From assembly GCA_017398125.1 (NCBI GenBank), contig JAFQHE010000017.1:1-58003 (forward strand): 58,003 nucleotides of DNA, read 5' to 3'. Below, one piece after another: positions 37,487 to 45,033 of the stretch. Each line of letters starts with the position of its first letter. Position 1 is the first letter of the stretch. Source of the DNA: Bacteroidales bacterium (GTDB taxonomy: Bacteria > Bacteroidota > Bacteroidia > Bacteroidales > UBA932). The notes below the pieces were generated by a model. That model was not told the origin of the DNA, ran no database searches, and saw nothing but the letters and a program-made list of their open reading frames with translations. The translations under genes and the position numbers were made by a program.

Positions 37487-39760
37487 TTAATAGTTCAAAA
37501 CAATATTGTCCACTCTCAATATACTTCCCACAAATGTATCCAGTGACCATGGATTGGCATCGTAGCTGCCATCTACGAACTGGACATAGTCAGATGTCTC
37601 ATTTGTTCCTGACTGGAAAAACACCATTATTGATGATGCCTTTTTGCTGGAATCTGAATATGTGAAATCCATTGTATATTCTGTATATGTTCCCTTTGCA
37701 TCACCTGAAACAAACTCCTGAGTAGATGCTATCACACTTCCATTGGAATCATATACCTTTGCATAGACCTTGAATTTATCTCCATTAAACGGCATATACT
37801 TGTAGCTGAATGAAACAGACAATGGCCTTGACGGATGGCTTATACCCGCTGCAGCAGGCACCGGCGATCCGCTTGTAACATCAGCAGTACCTGTGTAAAG
37901 GTATCCGGCATATACTTTACCGTTACTTTTCATAAACTCCTCAACATTCTTCTGAGCCCAGAAAGCACCGCTTCCTACACTTGTTCCTGCGACACTCTTA
38001 GTTGAAAGGGCCATAGTCCTTATCTCAGCAGCACTGCCACTCACAGCATCTGCAGTTGGTATTGTACACGAATTCCAACGGTAGGCAACCACCTGGTTTG
38101 TAGTTCCTGAAGATGTACCACCATTCACGCCCTCCATTGTAAGGCTGTTTCTTGTACTCCAGCTTTTGTCTGATGCCGATACTCCAGGATAATAGTGGTA
38201 AATCTTCTGCAATCCATAAGTTGTCCACTCAGTGTTGCTCCATGTATCCATATTTCCGTTGGCAAGCTGCTGGGCAGCCTCTGTCACCACCGATACAGTA
38301 TTGGTATAGTACAATCCGTTACAGTAATTTGCCCTGAATATGTATGATGTACCAGGAGCCAATCCTGTTATTTCATATCTTTTTACATTTCCATTCTCGG
38401 CCACAAGTGCAGCATTTGCCTCATTCGGAATATTATTGACAAGATATTCAAATTTGAAAAGGCTCAAATTCTCAACATCAGTAACCAGCTCTATATATGC
38501 TTTTGTAGCCCACATATCATATTCAGGTACATTGTTAAGTGACAATACCGGACGTTTGGCAACCAATGTATAGGTTGTTTTTCCGCTCTTTTTACCTCTC
38601 TTGTCAACAACTGAGACGGTGAAAGTGGTGCTCTCGCTTGCAACACCGCTCCCTACTACCCTTAAATTTCTGGCAAACTCAGTCAAATCTATGGCAGCAT
38701 ATCTCTTGTTCTGCAACTGGTCATCCCATTTGATACCACAAACATTCTGTAGTCTGACTGCATTTTCAGAGTCATGTACTATATCTATGGAATCAGGAAA
38801 TGCCACCTCAACAAACGGAGAGGCAAGACTCACCCTGCAAGAGTCAATGAAAGCCTGGGCCTTTATCATAACCATAACAGGATTTGAAACATCACCCTCC
38901 CAGAACTCAATTGTATTGTTTTCATCAAAACCCTGGTTCATAAGTTCCGGTGCAGGCTTTGAAACAAGGAAAGCAGGAATGGTAATCTGCTGTGGCTTGT
39001 CTGTTGTTGTAGTGTCAAGGTTGTATGATATTACCACATAACCATCTGTACTGCCCTGCTTTCTGCAATCCACACGCAAAGTCAATGAATCCTGCGCTGC
39101 TACAGGTATCGGAGTCTCATGAACATATGTTCTGGTATTTCCAGAGACATCTGTCATTGATACCTCAAGGTTTATATTGCCGGCCTGCACATAACCCGCT
39201 CTTGTCTCATCCTTTGCAAATGACATGGTCTGTTCGGTCCCGACACGCTTTACAACTGCTGAATAGTCCGGATATTCGCTTCTGATAGTATCACCCCAAA
39301 CTACAGCTACCTTTGCATTACCCTGACGGCAAGTTACTGTCACGCCCTGTGTGGTCTTGAGTTTCTCCACCTGGAACCGGGTCCTGCCTACAAAATATAC
39401 GGCATCAAATCCTATTGCAGTTGAGTCTCCATACCAGGCCTGGGCAGTGTATGCGCCTTGATTAAGTTTAACACTTTGCCCCTTTATCTGCGAAAAACTC
39501 TGCCAATTGTTGACCATTACACCACCCTCGTTGAAGATGGCAAATGAAAAATTGTCGGGATTAAGGTTCAAGTCTGCACCTGGAGCCTTTGTCCTTATTG
39601 TATAATCTGTGGAAACAGAGAATTCCACAGCACCCAAATCTGCCGAAGGTTTTTGTCCATTATCCTCATTACCAAAATCATACCCCTCTTTTCCACAAGA
39701 GCATAACATTGCAATTACAAAAATCTGCAGCAACAGATGTTTAAAAATATTCATACTCAT
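37487..39760 (-). CDS. DUF4493 domain lipoprotein with C-terminal carbohydrate-binding-like domain
   Basis: 757 residues, first gene of the accessory operon. Lipoprotein signal ends AMLCSCGKEGYDF. The DUF4493-like domain spans about 35-250 (VEFSVSTDYTIRTKAPG, LNQGAYTAQAWYG). It is followed by immunoglobulin-like segments and a fibronectin-like unit (EITGLAPGTSYIFRANYCNG near 480). The last ~260 residues (from NGNMDTWSNTEW) look like a PCMD-related or carbohydrate-binding beta-sandwich but diverge from the two clear PCMD domains here. A second ATG two codons in is possible. The promoter lies 25 nt upstream. Confidence 0.82.
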   Translation of the reverse strand: MSMNIFKHLLLQIFVIAMLCSCGKEGYDFGNEDNGQKPSADLGAVEFSVSTDYTIRTKAPGADLNLNPDNFSFAIFNEGGVMVNNWQSFSQIKGQSVKLNQGAYTAQAWYGDSTAIGFDAVYFVGRTRFQVEKLKTTQGVTVTCRQGNAKVAVVWGDTIRSEYPDYSAVVKRVGTEQTMSFAKDETRAGYVQAGNINLEVSMTDVSGNTRTYVHETPIPVAAQDSLTLRVDCRKQGSTDGYVVISYNLDTTTTDKPQQITIPAFLVSKPAPELMNQGFDENNTIEFWEGDVSNPVMVMIKAQAFIDSCRVSLASPFVEVAFPDSIDIVHDSENAVRLQNVCGIKWDDQLQNKRYAAIDLTEFARNLRVVGSGVASESTTFTVSVVDKRGKKSGKTTYTLVAKRPVLSLNNVPEYDMWATKAYIELVTDVENLSLFKFEYLVNNIPNEANAALVAENGNVKRYEITGLAPGTSYIFRANYCNGLYYTNTVSVVTEAAQQLANGNMDTWSNTEWTTYGLQKIYHYYPGVSASDKSWSTRNSLTMEGVNGGTSSGTTNQVVAYRWNSCTIPTADAVSGSAAEIRTMALSTKSVAGTSVGSGAFWAQKNVEEFMKSNGKVYAGYLYTGTADVTSGSPVPAAAGISHPSRPLSVSFSYKYMPFNGDKFKVYAKVYDSNGSVIASTQEFVSGDAKGTYTEYTMDFTYSDSSKKASSIMVFFQSGTNETSDYVQFVDGSYDANPWSLDTFVGSILRVDNIVLNY

Positions 39761-39784
39761 CCTACTTTATAAATAAAATTGGTG

Positions 39785-39807
39785 CAAAAATACATCAGCA
39801 ATTCTTT
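39785..39807 (-). promoter_or_regulatory. -7 box region for the DUF4493/PCMD operon
   Basis: TATTTTTG on the minus strand at 39,785-39,792, 24 nt before the first ATG; a TTG lies about 20 nt upstream. The 152-bp divergent gap with the AraC gene would hold any regulator site. Confidence 0.55.
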
Positions 39808-39879
39808 CAAAACAATGAACAGAGCCGTAATTTTATATACAAATCTATCGTTTTTTATTCTTTTATAACCCAAAACAGC

Positions 39880-39887
39880 TATTTTTG
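39880..39887 (+). promoter_or_regulatory. -7 box for the AraC-type regulator gene
   Basis: TATTTTTG on the plus strand, 25 nt before the regulator ATG. Confidence 0.5.
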
Positions 39888-39912
39888 TAAACAAATAACA
39901 ATTTTCAGAGAT

Positions 39913-40776
39913 ATGTCACTTTTCAGCAAAATTTACAAGGAGCCTTTTCCAAAATATGATATACCTGTAGATTATGTCATGGATGACAATGTAAGCGGTT
40001 CAATCCTGGAACTATACAAAATGTTCCCGTGCAAAATCAAGGCAGGTGTCTTTGCTATTTGCCTTAGCGGAGGTGCCAAGGTAACACTGAACCTAAGCGA
40101 GTATATAGTAAAGGAGAATGACTTCATTACCGTTATTCCAGGCAGTTTTCTGCAGATACACGAGATCTATGAAAACACCTCACTTGCTTTCATAGGATTC
40201 AGTTCAAACTTTATCAATACAATCAATTTCTGGAAAAACATAACTTTGAATCTGGCAGAGGTCATCAACAATCCCATACTTCATCTTCCCAGAGAGATAG
40301 CCATTTTTTACAGAGATTCCATTTCACTGATAATGAAAGCAGAAGAAGCTCCAATAAAGCTGCTTAACAGCAATATTATGGCCAGTATCATGGAGGTGTT
40401 CTATAAGATCCATGCAATCATATACAAGACATCAAATGTCCAGATTGCAGAAAAGGGACCGAGGGAACTTGAGGTACTGAGAGAGTTCATACGTCTGGCT
40501 TTTGAAAACTACCCACAGGAACATAAAGCCACATTTTATGCAAACGAAATTGGCCTTACACTGTCACATTTTTGTGCCACTATCAAAAAGGCCACAGGAA
40601 AAACCGCACAGGACATTATAAGACAACTTATAATTATGGATGCCAAGGCACAACTCAAAAGCAGTGATGCGCGTATAAACAAGATTGCCAAATCTTTAGG
40701 ATTCACGCCTACAGCTTTTAACAGATATTTTCTGGAATATGTCAAAATGACCCCCCAGGAATATAGGAACAGTTAG
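39913..40776 (+). CDS. AraC-family transcriptional regulator
   Basis: 287 residues. The N-terminal ~170 residues resemble a cupin-like sensor domain (FAICLSGGAKVTLNLSEYIV and ENDFITVIPGSFLQIHE). The C-terminal AraC DNA-binding domain has two helix-turn-helix units: FYANEIGLTLSHFCATIKKA and INKIAKSLGFTPTAFNRYFL, ending MTPQEYRN. The gene is divergent from the DUF4493/PCMD operon, the usual arrangement for a local regulator, so it is the likely controller of that operon; the effector is unknown. The hydrogenase gene follows 52 nt downstream but has its own -7 box. Confidence 0.93.
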   Translation: MSLFSKIYKEPFPKYDIPVDYVMDDNVSGSILELYKMFPCKIKAGVFAICLSGGAKVTLNLSEYIVKENDFITVIPGSFLQIHEIYENTSLAFIGFSSNFINTINFWKNITLNLAEVINNPILHLPREIAIFYRDSISLIMKAEEAPIKLLNSNIMASIMEVFYKIHAIIYKTSNVQIAEKGPRELEVLREFIRLAFENYPQEHKATFYANEIGLTLSHFCATIKKATGKTAQDIIRQLIIMDAKAQLKSSDARINKIAKSLGFTPTAFNRYFLEYVKMTPQEYRNS

Positions 40777-40785
40777 TTTTTTTTA

Positions 40786-40793
40786 TATCTTTG
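40786..40793 (+). promoter_or_regulatory. -7 box for the hydrogenase gene
   Basis: TATCTTTG on the plus strand, 35 nt before the hydrogenase ATG. Confidence 0.55.
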
Positions 40794-40828
40794 CACCCGA
40801 AAAAAACCCCCTTTTATAAACTTGAACT

Positions 40829-42271
40829 ATGGCATTTACAAATAATGTTATGATTGTGCGCCACAAGTTGTTGGCCACTTTGGTAAAACTTTGGAAAGAG
40901 GATTCACTGGTTAGCGGAATTGACCGTTTGCCTATAGAGCTAAGTCCTAAGAAATCAAGAGTGATGGGACGTTGTTGCATCCATAAGGAGCGTGCCGTAT
41001 GGAAATACAAATCATTTCCTCTTTTGGGTTTTGACATGACTGACGAGAAAGATGAACTGACACCTCTTTCTTACTATGCGCAACAGGCTATGGAGCGCGA
41101 CAAAAATTTGAAAGAGAATATTTTGTGCGTCATTGACGAAGCATGTTCATCTTGTGTGCAGGTCAACTACGAGGTGAGTAACCTATGTAAGGGTTGTGTT
41201 GCCAGAAGCTGTTATATGAACTGCCCTAAAGATGCCATACATTTCAACAAAAAGGGCCAGGCCGAGATTGACCATGACATCTGTATAAGTTGTGGAAAAT
41301 GTTACAAGAGCTGCCCTTACCATGCAATATTGTATATACCTGTTCCATGCGAAGATGCCTGTCCTGTAAAGGCCATCAGCAAAGATGAATATGGAATTGA
41401 GCATATTGACGAGAGCAAATGTATCTATTGCGGAAAATGTTTGAACGCGTGTCCTTTTGGTGCCATCTTTGAGATCTCACAAGTGTTTGATGTTCTCCAG
41501 AGAATCAAAGAGGGTAAAAAGGTGGTTGCAATGGTTGCTCCTGCCATTCTTGCCCAATTCAACACATCAATTGAGAATATATATGGAGCATTGAAGCAGG
41601 TAGGTTTCACTGATGTGATTGAGGTTGCCCAAGGTGCTATGGAGACTACCCGTATAGAGTCGGAGGAGTTCATTGAGAGAATGGAGGAGGGTGAGCCGTT
41701 CATGACAACCAGCTGTTGCCCTGCATATATTGAACTTTCAGAGAAACATGTTCCTGAGATAAAGAAATATATTTCAACAACAAAATCTCCTATGTACTAT
41801 ACCGGAGAGATTGTAAAGAAACAGGATCCTGAGGCATTGACTGTATTTATCGGCCCTTGTATTGCAAAGAGAAAAGAGGCCAGAAAATACCCTGAATTTG
41901 TAGACTACACACTTACATTTGAGGAGATGGGATCCATTCTTGACGGTATGGGTATAGACATCAACACCACCGAGCCATACGCAATGTCGTTCAAATCGGT
42001 TAAGGAGGCACATGGATTTGCACAAGCAGGAGGAGTAACCACTGCTGTGAAAACATATCTTGCACAGGCCAACCTTCAGGCCCTTCAGATTGCAAACCTT
42101 GACAAGAAAAATATAGGACTGTTGAAGCTTTATGCAAAAACAGGCAAGTCGCCTGCCCCATTCATTGAGGTAATGGCTTGTGAAACAGGCTGTGTTACCG
42201 GACCTTGTATCTATACCGACAAGGCTTCTTCTGTAAGACAGATTGCAGCAGAACTTAAAAAGATGGATTAA
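40829..42271 (+). CDS. Monomeric [FeFe] hydrogenase, group B-like
   Basis: 480 residues. Residues about 95-215 hold cysteine-rich ferredoxin-type motifs: DEACSSCVQVNYEVSNLC, CKGCVARSCYMNCPK, CISCGKCYKSCPYHA and CIYCGKCLNACPFGA. The H-cluster domain shows all three signature regions in altered form: TSCCPAYIELSE (L1), IGPCIAKRKEA (L2) and VMACETGCVTGPC (L3). This matches the group B monomeric hydrogenases of Bacteroidales and Clostridia, whose physiological direction is not settled. The maturases HydE, HydF and HydG are not in the window. It is monocistronic, with its own -7 box and a strong terminator. Confidence 0.88.
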   Translation: MAFTNNVMIVRHKLLATLVKLWKEDSLVSGIDRLPIELSPKKSRVMGRCCIHKERAVWKYKSFPLLGFDMTDEKDELTPLSYYAQQAMERDKNLKENILCVIDEACSSCVQVNYEVSNLCKGCVARSCYMNCPKDAIHFNKKGQAEIDHDICISCGKCYKSCPYHAILYIPVPCEDACPVKAISKDEYGIEHIDESKCIYCGKCLNACPFGAIFEISQVFDVLQRIKEGKKVVAMVAPAILAQFNTSIENIYGALKQVGFTDVIEVAQGAMETTRIESEEFIERMEEGEPFMTTSCCPAYIELSEKHVPEIKKYISTTKSPMYYTGEIVKKQDPEALTVFIGPCIAKRKEARKYPEFVDYTLTFEEMGSILDGMGIDINTTEPYAMSFKSVKEAHGFAQAGGVTTAVKTYLAQANLQALQIANLDKKNIGLLKLYAKTGKSPAPFIEVMACETGCVTGPCIYTDKASSVRQIAAELKKMD

Positions 42272-42297
42272 TTGAACATTTGATATGACTATAAAAA

Positions 42298-42330
42298 GAG
42301 GATGGCAGTAAAAACCATCCTCTTTTTATT
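42298..42330 (+). terminator. Terminator of the hydrogenase gene
   Basis: GAGGATGG (42,298-42,305) pairs with CCATCCTC (42,315-42,322) with a 9-nt loop, followed by TTTTTATTTT. It lies 27 nt after the stop codon. Confidence 0.9.
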
Positions 42331-42360
42331 TTGCAGATTAAAATTTATTACATACATTTG
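42330..42360 (+). promoter_or_regulatory. Promoter of the met/thrA/pro operon
   Basis: TTTG (42,330-42,333), 19 nt, then TACATTTG (42,353-42,360): a full consensus match. It implies a leader of about 318 nt before metY, in which a Met-rich open frame and several hairpins are found. Confidence 0.7.
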
Positions 42361-42499
42361 TTTCCGCAAATTGCTTATGCAAAGGGTTATAAAAGCCTTT
42401 AGCTTAATATAAGATTACAATTTTAACATATTTGATTATAATTTGTAAGCAAAAATGAGCTTCTACATTCATATCAATTCAATTTTGTCTTCCCAGACA

Positions 42500-42550
42500 A
42501 TGGGTGTGGGGTTCCCTATGTGTTCAATGTCTATGCGAATGCATCGCTAA
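42500..42550 (+). CDS. Methionine-rich leader peptide (candidate)
   Basis: Open frame MGVGFPMCSMSMRMHR followed by TAA: five Met in 16 codons, four of them in the last 10 (ATG at 42,518, 42,527, 42,533 and 42,539). An in-frame ATG at 42,455 would extend it to 31 residues. It lies 134 nt upstream of metY and is the only such Met cluster noticed between genes in the window. The stop codon sits in the loop of a GCATC/GATGC hairpin that is followed by CTTTTTT (42,561-42,567). By position and composition it is a leader peptide for methionine-dependent control of the operon; the mechanism is not resolved. Confidence 0.65.
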   Translation: MGVGFPMCSMSMRMHR

Positions 42551-42684
42551 GATGCTCTGTTCTTTTTTCAGGAGGATTTTCGCGGGGATAACGGAGGCCT
42601 CCATTCAAACTCAAATTTAGATAAATACAGGTCCTACAGATTCATACAATCTGTCGGGAGGAATCAATTAAAAACAGTTAAAAG
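42551..42684 (+). promoter_or_regulatory. Structured 5' leader of the met operon
   Basis: Contains the T-tract at 42,562-42,567, GGAGG (42,571-42,575) complementary to CCTCC (42,598-42,602), and a perfect 7-bp hairpin ACAGATT/AATCTGT (42,635-42,655) flanked by complementary TCCT and AGGA. No known SAM riboswitch class could be matched by eye. A TGTCGGGA octamer overlaps the last hairpin. Confidence 0.45.
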
Positions 42685-43962
42685 ATGGCACAATATAGAT
42701 TTGAAACACTACAGGTCCATGCAGGACATACACCTGATCCCACTACAGGGGCCTGCGCTACACCGATATACCAGACAGCGGCATACGCTTTCCAGAATGT
42801 GGAGCATGGCCGCAGGCTTTTTGCCCTTGAAGAGCCTGGAAACATCTATTCGAGAATAAACAACCCCACAGTAGAGACTTTTGAGAAGAGGATTGCAGCA
42901 TTGGAGAATGGTGCTGAAGCTGTTGCAGTCTCCTCCGGAATGAGTGCCCAGTTTCTGGCCATTGTAAATCTTTGCGAAGCAGGAGACAATATAATAAGTT
43001 CGTTATCGCTCTATGGCGGAACATATAATCAGTTCAAAGTTACACTTCCCCGTTTGGGAATTAGCACAAAGTTCTGCAAGTGCCAAAGCGAGGAGGAGAT
43101 AGAGTCACTCATAGATGACCATACCAAAGGCATTTATGTTGAGACAATTGCCAATTCAGACTTGAGTGTCCCTGACTTTGACCTGCTGCACAGAGTCTGC
43201 AAAAAGCACAATCTTCCATTAATAGTTGACAACACTGTTGGTTGTGGAGGATATTTGTGCGCACCTGCAGATTGGGGCGCAGACATAGTCACACACTCCG
43301 CAACAAAATGGATTGGAGGACACGGAAACTCAATCGCCGGAATAGTTGTGGATGCTGGAAAATTTGACTGGACATGCGGACGTTTTCCTCAGTTCACCCA
43401 ACCGGCAGCAGCATATAAAGGCATGAGCTACAGCCAATATTTTGGGAATACAGCTTTTGCTGTAAGAGCCCGCACCGAGATGTTGAGGGACTACGGATGT
43501 TGTTTGAGTCCATTCAACGCATTCCTATTGCTAACAGGAGTTGAAACACTCTCATTGCGTGCCCAGCGAGTATGTGACAATGCCCTTGCCCTTGCAAAAT
43601 GGCTTGAGGCACATCCTAAAGTTGAAAAGGTAAATTATCCCGGACTTGAGAGCCATCCAGCCCATGCCAATGCAAAAAAATATTTGAGAAACGGTTTTGG
43701 AGGAATAATAACAGTAGACCTCAAGGCTTCCCGACAGGATACTGCAGCCTTTGTTGACCAGCTGAAGATATTCACTCTTCTTGCAAATCTGGGAGACAAC
43801 AAATCACTCGTTGCCCACCCGGCAACCACCACACACGCACAGCTTACAGACCAGGAGCTGCTGAATGTTGGCATCAAGCCAGGCACTTTGCGTCTGTGCA
43901 TTGGAATTGAAAACATTGAAGATATAATCGGAGATTTTGAACAGGCAATGAAGGTTTTGTAA
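42685..43962 (+). CDS. metY: O-acetylhomoserine sulfhydrylase (aminocarboxypropyltransferase)
   Basis: PLP enzyme of the Cys/Met metabolism family that makes homocysteine from O-acetylhomoserine and sulfide (direct sulfhydrylation). 425 residues, the length of MetY rather than the shorter MetB/MetC. Motifs: HAGHTPDPTTGACATPIYQT at the N-terminus, YSRINNPTVE, AVSSGMSAQ, VDNTVGCGGYLCAP, and the PLP lysine in HSATKWIGGHGN near residue 210. It is first gene of a six-gene operon and lies 11 nt before metX, whose product makes its substrate. Confidence 0.95.
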   Translation: MAQYRFETLQVHAGHTPDPTTGACATPIYQTAAYAFQNVEHGRRLFALEEPGNIYSRINNPTVETFEKRIAALENGAEAVAVSSGMSAQFLAIVNLCEAGDNIISSLSLYGGTYNQFKVTLPRLGISTKFCKCQSEEEIESLIDDHTKGIYVETIANSDLSVPDFDLLHRVCKKHNLPLIVDNTVGCGGYLCAPADWGADIVTHSATKWIGGHGNSIAGIVVDAGKFDWTCGRFPQFTQPAAAYKGMSYSQYFGNTAFAVRARTEMLRDYGCCLSPFNAFLLLTGVETLSLRAQRVCDNALALAKWLEAHPKVEKVNYPGLESHPAHANAKKYLRNGFGGIITVDLKASRQDTAAFVDQLKIFTLLANLGDNKSLVAHPATTTHAQLTDQELLNVGIKPGTLRLCIGIENIEDIIGDFEQAMKVL

Positions 43963-43973
43963 AAGAAGCCATT

Positions 43974-45020
43974 ATGGAAAAACGCATATTCAAATACAAT
44001 AAGGAGTTCAAACTTGAAAGCGGTGCATCACTTCCGCAACTTAAGATATGTTACCACATATCGAGGGAGTATGGTTCAGAGCAGGAGAAAAACAAGAGAG
44101 TTGTTTGGATCACTCATGCCCTGACAGCCAACTCCAATCCATGTGAGTGGTGGGATACTCTTGTAGGTGAGGGAAAATTTCTTGACCCACGCAAATACAC
44201 AATTGTTTGTGCCAATATACTTGGATCATGCTACGGAACAACCTCTCCGCTGTCAATAGATCCTGATAGTGGCAAGCCATACATGCTCTCCTTTCCAAAA
44301 ACCACAGTACGCGATATTGTAAAATGCCATGAGATTTTACGTCAGGAGCTGGGTATTGAATCAATTGATATGCTGGTAGGCGGATCTGTGGGCGGCTTTC
44401 AGGCAATTGAATGGAGCCTTATGAACAAAGAGGCCATCAAAAATCTTGTGATGATTGCCAGCAACGCCAGAGTTACCCCATGGGGAACCGCATTCAATGA
44501 GTCACAAAGAATGGCTCTCTACGCAGACAGCTCTTTTGAAGCTCAGGAGTATAGTGTAAATGATGGCAAGGTTATTACCCATGGCGGCAAAAGAGGATTG
44601 GCAGCGGCCCGCTCCCTTGCACTCATCTCCTACAGGAGCTACAAGGGATACAACGCCACCCAATCCGAAACCGGAGACGACACAGTATGGGCAGAGAAGG
44701 CTGCATCCTACCAGCGCTATCAGGGCAAAAAACTTGTAGACAGATTTGATGCCTATTCATATTTGAGTATGCTTGACCTTACCGACAGCCACAATATAGG
44801 CTGCAACCGTGGAGGAGTTGAGAGTGCATTGAAGCAGATAGTTTCGCGCACCATCTGCATTGGAATTGACAGTGACAACCTCTTTCCCACTTCGGAGCAG
44901 AAATATATGGCGGAGCATATCGCCGGAGCTGAATACAGAGAGATCACATCTCTGTTCGGCCATGACGGTTTTTTGTTGGAATGGGAACAGATAACAGAGA
45001 TTTTTAAAGAAATTTTATAA
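43974..45020 (+). CDS. metX: Homoserine O-acetyltransferase
   Basis: Alpha/beta hydrolase-fold acyltransferase, 348 residues. The nucleophile serine is in LVGGSVGGFQAIEW near residue 140, the Asp in CIGIDSDNLFPTSEQ and the His in LFGHDGFLLEW. ITHALTANSNPCEWWDTLVG and the GSCYGTTSP segment are typical of the family, which uses acetyl-CoA (or succinyl-CoA in some lineages) to activate homoserine for MetY. It lies between metY (11 nt) and the thrA-type fusion (13 nt), so homoserine synthesis, activation and sulfhydrylation are co-expressed. Confidence 0.94.
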   Translation: MEKRIFKYNKEFKLESGASLPQLKICYHISREYGSEQEKNKRVVWITHALTANSNPCEWWDTLVGEGKFLDPRKYTIVCANILGSCYGTTSPLSIDPDSGKPYMLSFPKTTVRDIVKCHEILRQELGIESIDMLVGGSVGGFQAIEWSLMNKEAIKNLVMIASNARVTPWGTAFNESQRMALYADSSFEAQEYSVNDGKVITHGGKRGLAAARSLALISYRSYKGYNATQSETGDDTVWAEKAASYQRYQGKKLVDRFDAYSYLSMLDLTDSHNIGCNRGGVESALKQIVSRTICIGIDSDNLFPTSEQKYMAEHIAGAEYREITSLFGHDGFLLEWEQITEIFKEIL

Positions 45021-45033
45021 CGGTACCACTATT

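Noticed and set aside
42360-42684. Known SAM riboswitch (S-box or SAM-II) in the met leader
   Set aside because: No S-box core or SAM-II core could be recognised by eye in the leader; a Met-rich open frame explains the region better. A covariance-model search would settle it.
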